64,000 nt of DNA from Bicyclus anynana. Lineage: Eukaryota > Arthropoda > Insecta > Lepidoptera > Nymphalidae. Position 1 is the stretch's first letter; every line of letters starts with the position of its first letter. This document shows, piece by piece, positions 1-10,108 of this stretch. The notes below the pieces were generated by a model. It worked only from the letters and a program-made list of their open reading frames with translations, ran no database searches and was not told where the DNA came from. Position numbers and translations under genes: made by a program. The DNA lies in NCBI RefSeq assembly GCF_947172395.1, contig NC_069102.1, forward strand, positions 6,044,442-6,108,441, read 5' to 3'.

Positions 1-32
1 AGAAGAGCGGTCAATAAAACTAAACCGTAATC

Positions 33-302
33 ATTATCAACTCATATTCGGCTCACTGTTGAGCTCGAGTCTCTTCTCAGAATGAGAGATTTTCAGGCAG
101 ACTTCACACACGCAGAGCATTAAGAAAATTCACTAGTGTACAGGTTTCCTCACGATGTTTACCTTCACCGTTTGAGACACGTGATATTTAATTTCTTAAA
201 ATGCACCCAACTTGAAAGTTGGAGGTATATGCCCCGGTCCGAATTCAAAACCACACCCTCCGGGATCGGAGGCAGAGATCATATCCACAGGGCTATCAAA
301 AC
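33..302 (-). mobile_element. tRNA-derived SINE (family A), internally deleted
   Basis: Read on the minus strand, a tRNA-like head (box-B-like GGTTTTGAATTCGG near 240-255) is followed by a body shared with copies at 29.1, 35.9, 39.6, 42.6, 44.1, 44.3 and 61.5 kb. The 3' end is the family's GAATATGAGTTGATAATGAT tail. The middle segment (GCATTGGGCCAGCG) present in other copies is missing, so this is an internally deleted copy. Confidence 0.75.
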
Positions 303-450
303 CGTAATGCTCACTTAGAATTAATCGATTTCAGATATCTGAAAACCTCGTCAAAAGAATGTTTGCTACATCCCTGTATATTTTATCTTACCTACAGGAA
401 TGTGGACTACGCAGGTGAAACGGAAACCGTGGAATGTCTGCTAGTCATTT

Positions 451-783
451 AATTTTTTTTTCTTTTACTTTTTACAAGTTAGCCCTTGGCCTTGACTACA
501 ATCCCACCTGATGGTAAGTGATAATGCAATCTAAGATGAAAGCGGGCTAACTTGTTAGAAGGAGGATAAAAATCTACACCCCTTTCGGTTTCTACACGAC
601 ATCGTACCGAAACGCTAAATCGCTTGGCGGTACGTTTTTGTCGGTGGTAACTAGCCACGGCCGTAGCCTCCCACCAGTCTGACCTGGACCAATTAAGAAA
701 ACCTCAATCGCCCCAGCTGGGAATCGAACCCAGGACCCAGGTCTCTTAAATCCATTGCGCACACCACTGCGCCATGGAAGCCG
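451..783 (-). mobile_element. tRNA-derived SINE (family B), near full length
   Basis: On the minus strand the element begins with a tRNA-like head with an A-box-like TGGCGCAGTGG and B-box-like GGGTTCGATTCCC. The body contains CGGCCGTGGCTAGTTACCAC and CGATTTAGCGTTTCGGTACG, and the element ends in TAGTCAAGGGCTAACTTG plus a T/A-rich run. The same body recurs at 7.7, 9.4, 14.2, 36.5, 43.3 and 59.5 kb. Confidence 0.8.
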
Positions 784-1430
784 TCACTTTACCTCTAATA
801 TACCTATAGATGTAAAATGGTCTCAGCGCTATGTACTTGATGCACTGCAGTAGTTGAGGGTTAAGGCCATTGGATCGATGTTAAGTCGTTACTAGTCATT
901 GAAAAAAACATCAATATCTATCTACTTACCTGCTTATTTATAGAATCTAAAATATGCAGTGGATAAGTAACTTGGTAAACATACATTATACAATAACTTG
1001 GAGTTCAAAGTGTAGAATGTAGATTATTATCTAACGCCTGGCGTCTGAGGCCTGGGGTCGTGGGTTTGAGATGTTGAGAAGGTTCAAAATACCTACGTTT
1101 GCTTAACTTTCAACTTACGGGCGCAGTGTTAAAGATGATATTTGATTAGCCCATTTAGATATCTAGATGGGTTTGTGTTACACGTACAATACACCAGATG
1201 TAATAAATTATTTATTATTAAGTACCCTTGATACCAATAATTTGTTTACTTATGGAGTCACTTAAGTTTTCGACTTCCAAAAAGGTAGGTAGGTAGGTAT
1301 GTCCAGTGTTATTTCCTTCATTTGTACCTACTACTTTAACTTTACTTTACTTTACTACTTTTTTTGGCTGTCTGTTTTTGTCTTTAGAACTGCTAAACTA
1401 ATTTAATTTTAACATTAACTGAAAGATAGA
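784..1430. other. Intergenic, no gene seen
   Basis: AT-rich non-coding DNA with short microsatellites (GGTA repeats near 1285 and TTTAC repeats near 1340). No conserved ORF. Confidence 0.6.
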
Positions 1431-2330
1431 GGAGGTAATTGAGCAACATATACGCTACTTTATATCACGAAAGCCATGGATTACGCGAGGATAGCGAAAA
1501 CTGAAATTCACGCATACGAAGTCGCTGGCGTCTGCTTGTTTTTTGATAAATGTTGCGTGAAATTGGAAAAGGGAGCATTTTTAGGGTTCTGTAGTCCTCA
1601 AAAAACTCTCTCGTGGTCGTGAACAAAGTCGTAACATAAAATCTTAAAGAATATTTTTTAGGGTACCTACTACCTTAGTAGGTACCCTAAAAAATATTTT
1701 TTAAGATTACAACTTGTAAAGTGGGGATATTTTTTTTACTACTTTATCTAATAATGTGGCATATCGTTGGATAGGTCTTTAAAAGATATGAGGGGTCTTC
1801 TTCCAATACTCTTCGATTTAGGGATCCGTTTGTAAAATATTTAAGAGCTAATTTTTGCTAAAAAAAATTCCCTACCCTCTACCGGCTAAACGGTTTTTAT
1901 AGATACGTAAAAAAATCACAAAAGTAGGATATACAATTAAATTACAAGGAAACCTATAACGGCTAATTAGCAATCGCTATTTAAAGAGTATTAGTCACCC
2001 AACTTAAAAAACGTAATCGAAAATTGCATACTAATTCCGTTGTTAATTAAAAAGATAAAGTTGTTAGTAAGATAACTCAGACTTTGTTAAATCTAGAAAG
2101 ATATTTAGTATGGGTATGTAGGTATATAAATTTCGTTTTTATAATGAAAAAAAAAATTGGGTTCCTTCCATACATGTAAAATGAGGATGTATTTTTCATC
2201 GTCTATCTTATGGTGTGGGGTATGATTATCGGTATTTTTGTGCATTACATAGGGGGTTAAAGTGCTAACTTAATCTACGGAACCCTACTCTGTGCGTGGT
2301 CCGATACGCACTTGGCCGGTTTTTAATTAT
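1431..2330. repeat. Degraded interspersed repeat region containing a palindrome
   Basis: Begins with Helitron-like remnants (GAAGTCGCTGGCGTCTGC near 1520) and ends with a GTGGTCCGATACGCACTTGG segment near 2300, recognisable as a common lepidopteran repeat end. It encloses a perfect inverted repeat at 1641-1707. No protein-coding content. Confidence 0.5.
1641..1707. repeat. Perfect inverted repeat, 32-bp arms
   Basis: Arms 1641-1672 and 1676-1707 are reverse complements around a 3-nt loop (CCT). The arms include AGGGTACCTACTA. Confidence 0.9.
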
Positions 2331-3076
2331 ACGCTAATCTAATATCAATGGTAACCAATAGATAAGGTATGTTTACCTACCTACTTTTGATTTATATCAT
2401 TTTTGCCTTTGGCTGTGGGCATTTACGAGTATGTAGGCCAATGCTCCATAAGAATGAAAATATTACTTATTTTAGTAATTCATTCTACATCCATATTATT
2501 TACATATTATTAAGTATGTTGTAGGTACACATATGTTTATCAATAAGTTAGGTTTAAAATTATAAATCCTTGGGTACAATAACTTGTAGGTGTATAAATT
2601 AAAACATATTTGAATTTTGTAATTGTATATTTCTTTCAAATGTATTTTTATAACAATTCCATATAAAGTTCCCACAATAAATTATCATTGAAAGAAATAA
2701 TATTGAAGTTTACTAGTGATAAAATATTGTACCAAACAAAATATCCATATTAAGTAATAATTATTGCACACAAGGTATATTACATTATTATTCTGCTGAT
2801 TATTTTAAAGTGTACAAAAGTGGCCTCATGGATGGAACAGAGTTAAAAATTATAACAATAAATAATTTATCCCAAACCATACCTATTAACTCATTAAAAA
2901 ATATTATTTTTTACAATAAACTTGTCTTTTATGAAGAAAAAGAATGCTGCATCCTTTATGTTATACAATAAAAGAAATATGACATTTAATGTTAAGTTAC
3001 AATACCATTTCAATATGTCTAACTATACAACCATCGTCCTACACCAACACAAAATAAACTATAGTGTATAAATGCT
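2331..3076. other. AT-rich region downstream of Hmgs, probable 3' UTR at its right end
   Basis: No ORF of note. The part nearest 3076 is expected to hold the Hmgs 3' UTR, since the gene is on the minus strand. A minus-strand ATTAAA lies near 2985, but the true cleavage site cannot be chosen from sequence alone. Confidence 0.4.
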
Positions 3077-4447
3077 TCATACTTTCCTATTGTATGTACG
3101 CCTTCTTTGGTCATCTATTTTGACAAGATAATAGGTACCAGGGAACAGCACATCTATGGATCCTGATGGCTCATACGGTGCTGTGTGATAATTCTCTGTT
3201 CTCACTTGCATAATATCAGAGAACAACTGTGGCTCAACACATTGCCTCTTATTTAGCATAGCAACACTTTCCTGTAAGGATTTTATAAGTTTCTCTAATT
3301 TGGAGCCAGCGCTCATGTCATTGCAAATATTAATTGAATACATGGTTGAGGCTAAACCAGAACCATATGAGAACAGGGCAAACTTCTTTCCGATCAACTG
3401 GTCCGCTGATTTGCTAACTAAATATGATACAAGTCCTCCGTATAAAGATGGGGTGTACATATTACCGACATTGCAGGCTATGTGCAGTGAAGGTTTAGTT
3501 TTTTCTTCAAAAAGTTGTTTACTGTATGTCATAAACGCTTTCTCTACATCTCTGTCAAAATATGTATCAGCTCTTTGGTAGTCCTTAAACTGGGCAAGCC
3601 CAGGGAACTGTTTCTCTCTTTCCTCATCAGAAGCATTAAGGAAGTCGTTAAAACTCACGCGGGCCAGGGATTTTTGCACAAGCTTACAATATGGTGAATG
3701 AAACAACATGCCATCCAAACTCAATAAGCCTTTGAAATTAGAGTTCACTTTTCTCATTTTTTTGCAGAACAAATTGTAACAATTATCTAAAGCACTGAGG
3801 TAGCACTGTATAGACAATTTGCCATCCACATATGGGAATTCAGATGCTAGGTCTGGCTTGTAAAAGTCATATGCGTGGGTCATGTAGGAGGCACGGACTC
3901 CACAATCAAAAACCAAGGGAGCATCAGGACCAATCAGCATTGCTACAGCACCAGCACCTCCTGTGGGTCTTGCAGGTCCTTTGCCATACACTGCAATGTC
4001 ACCGGCTACTACAATAGCTTTCCTGCCATCCCACGAGGATGACTCCACCCAATTTATGGCATTAAATAGAGCAGCAGTACCTCCATAACAAGCATTTGTA
4101 GTGTCTATTCCCTCAATATCTGTAGCACCTTCTTTTGCAAACAAAGTCATGAGGAAGGTTTTAACACTTTTACTTTTATCAATTATGGTCTCTGTGCCAA
4201 CTTCTAACCTTCCGATGTCATGAAGATTTATACTGTTCTTCTCAATGAGCCGGTGTAGAGCTGTGAGGCAGAGGGAGTTTATGTCTTCCCGGTCTGAGCA
4301 GAAACTCATTTTACTCTGGCCCAGTCCGATTGTGTACTTCCCTGAGGGCACTTCATCGAATTTCTCCAATTCCACTTGGGCCACGTATTGTGATGGGAAA
4401 TATATTTCCATGGCAAGAATGCCGACGTTTTCGACTCTACCGCCCAT
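3077..4447 (-). CDS. Hmgs: Hydroxymethylglutaryl-CoA synthase (cytosolic type), single exon, 456 aa
   Basis: Condenses acetyl-CoA with acetoacetyl-CoA to HMG-CoA, the step before HMG-CoA reductase in the mevalonate pathway, which in insects feeds juvenile hormone and other isoprenoids. The ORF is continuous. The thiolase-fold synthase signature is complete: general-base Glu86 in LEVGTET, the acyl-accepting Cys120 in DTTNACYGGTAAL, and His250 in MLFHSPYCKLVQKS. A GDIAVYGKGPARPTGGAGAV loop and a conserved C-terminal YGSGLASTMYSI segment are also present. I chose the ATG at 4447; in-frame codons extend upstream only to a TTG at 4468. No mitochondrial presequence is visible, so the cytosolic form is expected, and the length is slightly short of vertebrate cytosolic enzymes (about 520 aa) because the C-terminus is shorter. 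No intron interrupts the coding region. The identification is firm; whether this is the only copy in the genome cannot be told here. Confidence 0.96.
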   Translation of the reverse strand: MGGRVENVGILAMEIYFPSQYVAQVELEKFDEVPSGKYTIGLGQSKMSFCSDREDINSLCLTALHRLIEKNSINLHDIGRLEVGTETIIDKSKSVKTFLMTLFAKEGATDIEGIDTTNACYGGTAALFNAINWVESSSWDGRKAIVVAGDIAVYGKGPARPTGGAGAVAMLIGPDAPLVFDCGVRASYMTHAYDFYKPDLASEFPYVDGKLSIQCYLSALDNCYNLFCKKMRKVNSNFKGLLSLDGMLFHSPYCKLVQKSLARVSFNDFLNASDEEREKQFPGLAQFKDYQRADTYFDRDVEKAFMTYSKQLFEEKTKPSLHIACNVGNMYTPSLYGGLVSYLVSKSADQLIGKKFALFSYGSGLASTMYSINICNDMSAGSKLEKLIKSLQESVAMLNKRQCVEPQLFSDIMQVRTENYHTAPYEPSGSIDVLFPGTYYLVKIDDQRRRTYNRKV

Positions 4448-4700
4448 CGTTACGGTAACGCGACACAATTATAACTTTCACGGTCACGGTAAACGCGTTA
4501 GTCAAGCGAAAGAATGTGTTAACCGTCCGGTGTGACTGCACAACTGAGTACTGACGCTCGCCGCGTCTTGAACCACTCTACTGTAGACTCCCGCCCCACG
4601 ACGCACCGAGCGCTCATCTGATGCCGACGTCAGTCCTTGTAGCCGGCACGCGATGCTCCTACCATTGACCTACTGCGGAACTAACCAACTTTCCTGTGCT
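4448..4700 (-). promoter_or_regulatory. Probable Hmgs promoter / 5' UTR region
   Basis: GC-richer than its surroundings and immediately upstream of the Hmgs ATG. On the minus strand it contains a GGGGCGGGA GC-box-like motif (near 4593-4601). No TATA box is evident. Inferred from position and composition only. Confidence 0.4.
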
Positions 4701-5840
4701 CTTACGTGACTTGATAGCATTAGTTGCATTGTATGTCGTATAGTTCTTCGAAACGAGTATAAATGTGATACTTGAAAAAAAATCGAATATAATGCCACCG
4801 TTAGTCCATATTAGTTATTTCAGAATTTTATTGAAATTTAATAAGTAAAACCTATAAATTTTACACAACGCCGATTTTCATTTTGATTTTTGTCAGTGTC
4901 ACATTTAATTTGACATTGACAATAATTGAGTATTGTCAATTAGACTTCTGTCTGACATTGACAGGCCAACAGACGGCGCACTCGACTGTTAAGCAAATGT
5001 CAAATCTGAAATCAAAATAGTTTTCAACCGACTTCAAAAAGAAGTTCTCAATATTTAAGTCCATGGTTCTCAAGTTGAAGAGTTAAGTTGAGTATGAAGT
5101 TGAAGAGTATTTTTTTTTGTATTGTATATTCGTGGACGTATATTCATACTGCACGTTTTATGGTCATTGATGATCATTGATCATTGATGATCATTGATCA
5201 CTGAATCCTTGGGACATGGGCCCAGTAACAGTAGGTACACTATCGTAGCAAACCTTGACGGCGGGCTCAGAATACAGACAGAAACGCTTTTTCGCACTTT
5301 CCTTCCAAGCCATCTTCCAGACTTCAATGCGGCCGTTGGTTGACAAGGTTACCAGTCGATTTTAAATATTTCTTTATCTCTGCTGCAAGAATCGGTTGTA
5401 ATTTTTTTATTTAAAAAGGTACCTACTACCTACGCAAGTACCTAGTTAGTTTAGAAGTAGGTACCTACATGATGTCCATGAGTAATATTGATGCAAATTG
5501 CAAGAGCTGTATGGACACAACACGTCGCCACATGTGACGTCACCGCCAGTTCATCTCTTTTTGGTTGGGGAAATAGCTATGAAATAATGCAATAGGAATT
5601 TTTTTTGGTTTATGGTATATGTAGATAGGGTTATTCCTAAAATAAATATTTAGGTACGTATAGGTATCTAATCAGGATGAAACGCTTGCTGATTACTTAG
5701 TGATAATTCTAGGTTACTGCGATAATTTAGTTGCTGTATAAATCTGATGAAATTATGTGTAATCCTAAATGACCTGGCAGGTAAGTATGAGTTTGAGTTT
5801 TACATTAGGTAAAACTTGAGCTTGATATAACGTTATAAGC
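4701..5840. other. Intergenic with simple repeats
   Basis: Contains a cluster of TGACA/TGTCA motifs at 4890-5000 in both orientations, a TGATCATTGATGATCATTGA repeat at about 5161-5203, and short GGTACCTAC tracts near 5420-5470. No coding signal. Confidence 0.5.
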
Positions 5841-6267
5841 TGTTTAATGTGAAGTACCGCTTCACTTTACTAAGGATGCCAAGTTTTTTGCCTACAGTTT
5901 TAGCCTTAGACTCAGTTATGCGCTTACCAAAGCATTTTGCGATTCATTTTTATATTTATTTATTTGGTCCACCAGTGACTGTTGCAGCATTTACACAAAT
6001 ACAATCTAAAAAAAAAACATATATAGATGATAACTGATTTAATTAAGTATCGACTTTAATCACGAGTTATATTGTATGACGCAGAGCAGAGTAGGTACGT
6101 AACCGGTAACCCTCAGGAATAACCCATATCGAATTAATTTGCCGAATACAATCATGAATCATCGTGCTGACACTGCTGACTCCTGTAACATTCGTATACA
6201 TGGAAGTCTTTGTCATGGTGTCTATATTTTCCTGCATTTTTTTCACTTTTAATAATTTTTCCTGCAA

Positions 6268-6642
6268 TCCTACTCCTACTAATATTATAAATGCGAAAGT
6301 TTGTATGGATGTTTGGATGTTTGTTACTCTTTAACGCCGCTACTACTGAAGCGATTTGGCTGAAATTTGGAATGGAAATAGATTTTACTCTGGATTGACA
6401 CATAGGCTTTTTATCCCGAAAAAATCCATGGTTTCCCGAGATTTGCGAAAACTGATGAAATGAATGTTTGTTACTCTTTCACGCCTCGACTACTGAACCG
6501 AATTAGCTGAAATTTGGTATTAAGATATATTATAGCCTGGATTAACACATAGGCTACTTTTTATCCCGGAAAAATAAATGGCTTCCGAGGGATTTGTGAA
6601 AAAATAAATTCCACGCGGACGAAGTCGCGGGCGACCGTTAGT
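6268..6642 (+). mobile_element. Helitron-like non-autonomous element
   Basis: Starts with the family head CTACTAATATTATAAATGCG and has two divergent internal units (GAAATTTGG..., TTTTTATCCCG). It ends in CGCGGACGAAGTCGCGGGCG followed by a CTAG-T-like end, here degraded to CCGTTAGT. The 3' hairpin and lack of terminal inverted repeats fit non-autonomous Helitrons of Lepidoptera. Confidence 0.7.
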
Positions 6643-7690
6643 ATTTTAGTATAGATTGAATCGAAATCGTTGATGCCAATTTTAGACTGACCAAGTCATT
6701 TGCTAACTCACTGTCAGTCAATCATCATAATTAAATCCGTAGTCCAAACTATACTTTGACATTATATTACATTTGAGCCTGTGATAGTCTAGACCAGAGT
6801 TTCCCAAACATTTTTGTGTCGTAGACCCATGTTTTTCCGTGTTGGGTAGACCCCCTACTTATTTGATATTGATTTTCTGTATCCTACAACTTACACAATT
6901 TTATAAACATATATATTTTTTTTTACTTCTTATGTAGTTATTTTTAAAATAATGTATATGTTTTGATATTACAAGATAATATGATGTAAAAAATAGGTAC
7001 TATCAGTGTATGTGTTATGATTCACTATCGTGGAAACCATTTTCATTTAATGGACCCCCAAATTTTTTTTCGCTGACCTAGACCCCTTGCAGTTTGTCAT
7101 TGACCCCTAGGGGTCGATATAGACCACTTTGGTAATCACTGGTCTAGACCTTCGTCAATGTATGAAGTCTGAAAATAAACCCATGCCCTTTTTAACATAC
7201 TGCACAACTATTCTGACTGGGATATGTTTTTGTTTATTCGCAACCACACACACCGTCTTTGGAGACTCGAACTTTGGCGCGGTCTTTACATATGAGTCAA
7301 AGACGCGGCTAACGTACATTCTTAACTGTACCTAATGATATACCTACCAAGATCGTGAATGAATATTTCGACTTCTCGTGACGTATCATCAACTTTCACC
7401 TGTAGCAGGTACATAACGGTCACGGCCGAGGTCAGCCTTGAGTTTGCCCCACTTGTTAAAACCTGTTCCAAAAATGCCCATCTTGATTTAGATTTTTTTT
7501 TCTCAATTTAATTCGAAATCGTAGGTATCGTGTATCAAACAGGCTCATTTTATAAACATTTAAAAAAGCCTGGCAAACGTCCGTAGCTTTGTCTGTTTAT
7601 TTTATTGATCCTTCCTTCTGATGTCAGATTGCAATGAGGCAAATAGGTCCCTGATTAGTCAGTCACGATTCCAACGTTCCGAGATCGTAT
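6643..7690. other. Intergenic, no gene seen
   Basis: AT-rich, with a repeat-like inverted motif pair (GGTCTAGACC-type sequence near 6788 and 7140, and TAGACCCC/TGGACCCCC segments), suggesting an old MITE of about 350 bp at 6785-7148. No convincing ORF. Confidence 0.4.
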
Positions 7691-7693
7691 TGA

Positions 7694-8030
7694 CGGCCTC
7701 CGTGGCGCAGTGGTAAGTATGCGCGGTGGTTTTTCATGACGGAGGTCCTGGGTTCGTTCCCTTCTGGGCCGATTGAGGTTTTCTTAATTGGTCAAGGTCT
7801 AGCTGGTAGGACGCTTCGGCCGTGGCTAGTTACCACCCTAACGACAAAGACGTGCCACCAAGCGATTTAGCGTTACGGTACGATGTTGTGTAGAAACCAA
7901 AAGGGGTGTGGATTTACATATTTAAATCCGCCTCCTAACAAGTTAGCCCGCTTTCATCTTAGACTGCATCATCATTTACCATCAGGTGAGATTGTAGTCA
8001 AGGGCTAACTTGTAAAGAATTAAAAAAAAT
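7694..8030 (+). mobile_element. tRNA-derived SINE (family B), full length
   Basis: The best-preserved family-B copy. The A-box-like CGTGGCGCAGTGGTAAG lies near 7700 and the B-box-like GGGTTCGTTCCC near 7750. The body carries GCGATTTAGCGTTACGGTACG and the end is TAGTCAAGGGCTAACTTGTA plus an A-rich tail. It is non-coding; an RNA polymerase III promoter is inferred from the tRNA head. Confidence 0.85.
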
Positions 8031-8436
8031 CCGAGCCTCACAGGAAAGGCCCATATAGATTTCCGATCTGGCAGATCCTCTTCGCTGGCCCAAACCCAGT
8101 GCCGGCTGCGGGTCAAAAATAAATGTACCATAAAAGGTCATAACAATTTAGATACTGGTTAAATTGTTACCACTATGTTCTACGAACAACATTCCATTCT
8201 AGTGAGAGTGGCGGCACTTTTAACCCACTTTAAATAAGGTCTCTCAATTCGATAAGTTTTTCAAGTATGTGATTTCTTAATTAATGTCTATGGTAAAAAG
8301 ACGGAGAAATCGTATTATTTTTATTTGATGATAATCCCAAACATTTACCTACTCGATAGGATAGAGGTTACTATAATTAAAAGGAAGAATGTACATAACC
8401 CTCTCTTCAATAATAATTGACATGCCGGCCATACTA

Positions 8437-8590
8437 AAACTAATATAAATGCGAAAATACGAGTGTGTTTCTCTGTTACCTTTTCAAAACTTGGCTACTA
8501 ATTTTTTTGGTATAGAGATATATAAAACCTTGTAGCAGAACATACGCTTACTTTTTATCCCGAAAAAAAATCCATGGTTCCCAAAGAAAA
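8437..8590 (+). mobile_element. Helitron-like fragment
   Basis: Contains the head ACTAATATAAATGCGAAAAT and the TTTTTATCCCGAAAAA internal segment of the family seen at 6.3 kb. The 3' hairpin end is missing. Confidence 0.5.
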
Positions 8591-9041
8591 ACAGTTTAAC
8601 ATTATCCCGTCCCAATTTTGTCCCATCCGAAAGTTTGATCGATCGTCTGTATCTTTTTTATTTTTATATTAAGGTAATAATATTTTTATGTTTTTAATTA
8701 CATAACAAGTATATTTAATGAAAAAAAAAACGATTCACCTAGGACCGCCACTGGGCTACTTTTGTCCCACCAGTATTTAAGACATATTCAAGTTTAAATG
8801 ATTACTCCAGGGATATTTAGGGCCAGGCACTGACAACTAGATTTATAAGCATCATTTCTAGCAGACAAATATTTATGGCTTCGCGTAATGAGTGCACTTT
8901 ATTATTTTACACAGGGCACAAAGTACATGTTATAAATATGTCAAAGTCGTAACATAATATACGTCACGCGGTTAATAACGCGGTTGCGTTTGGTCGAAAG
9001 AGAGAGCGCTATTTCCGATTGAGCCACTCATTTGTCATTAT

Positions 9042-9112
9042 GTCGTGAAGAGATTTGTCGTTCAAGCGAGATATGTCGTGAAGAGATTTGTCGTTCATGC
9101 GAGATATGTCGT
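9042..9112 (+). repeat. 33-bp tandem repeat, two units
   Basis: Units 9042-9074 and 9075-9107 (starting TCGTGAAGAGATTTGTCGTT) differ by one base and are followed by the first five bases of a third. Confidence 0.9.
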
Positions 9113-9361
9113 GGGTCGCATGTTAGGCCTACAGGTGTTATTCCAAATCACCGAACCCCAATACAGCAATATGTAGAAGAAGGTAGGTACATTAACCTTT
9201 TCTTGTATTAAATTTCTCTTATTAAAACACGCACGCCACTGCTTTTTTTATCTTCTGGGCAACCACGGAGTATGCGTTTAACGTGGCTTTTTTTCTTTAT
9301 AATAACTATTGTATGTGCGCAGACATTCTGTCATTTTGGTTCAACTTACATATTTAACCTG

Positions 9362-9600
9362 ACGACCCCCATGGCGTAGTGGTATGCGCGGTGGATTCCC
9401 AAAACTGAGGTATGGGTCCCTACCGGCAAAGACGTACCGCCAAGCGATTTAGCGTTCCGGTACGATGTCGTGTAGAAACCGAAATTATGTGGATTTTCAT
9501 CCTTCTTCTAACACGCTTCCATCTTAGATTGCATAATCACTTACCATGGTGAGATGAGATGAGTGAGGTGTAGTCAAGGGCTAACTTGTAAAGAATAAAA
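9362..9600 (+). mobile_element. tRNA-derived SINE (family B), degraded
   Basis: Shares GCGATTTAGCGTTCCGGTACG and GTGTAGTCAAGGGCTAACTTG with the copy at 7.7 kb. The head (CCATGGCGTAGTGG) is mutated and a segment between head and body is deleted. Confidence 0.7.
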
Positions 9601-9899
9601 AAAACCTTCTCCATTCCTTCTTCATAGTAAGTCATAGAAATTGTTCTTGTTCTGTGTACCTATACAAATATACAGTATACAGCATACATATATTATATTA
9701 TATACAGGCATTGTGTGTCGTGGGCAATTATAAAAGAATGTACATAAATCTTAGTAAACTATATTACTATACCTAAAATACATAATAATAACTTATATGA
9801 CGAATTCGAAATATCTATTCACTGGAATAGCTTATTAACCGACTTCCAAAAAGGAGGAGGTTCTACGTTCGGCTGTATGTATGTTTTTTTTATATAACC

Positions 9900-9905
9900 T
9901 TTATT
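9900..9905 (-). terminator. Candidate poly(A) signal for the GH27 gene
   Basis: AATAAA on the minus strand about 200 bp downstream of the gene's stop codon at 10109. Chosen as the nearest canonical hexamer; not proven. Confidence 0.4.
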
Positions 9906-10108
9906 TATATGGCGTAACTTTTGCATCTAAATTAAGTCGCCAAGCTGTTATCGACTTTAGGTTATGACTGTTATGAAATTGTTTCGCATCACTAATACAA
10001 CTGTCAGTTGAAACGTCATAGGGATCCATCATTCGGCGTGCGAACTATATAACCTTTAACCTAACATATATGAACACAAATCTATCGCTTAGTATACTTA
10101 GATCTTAT

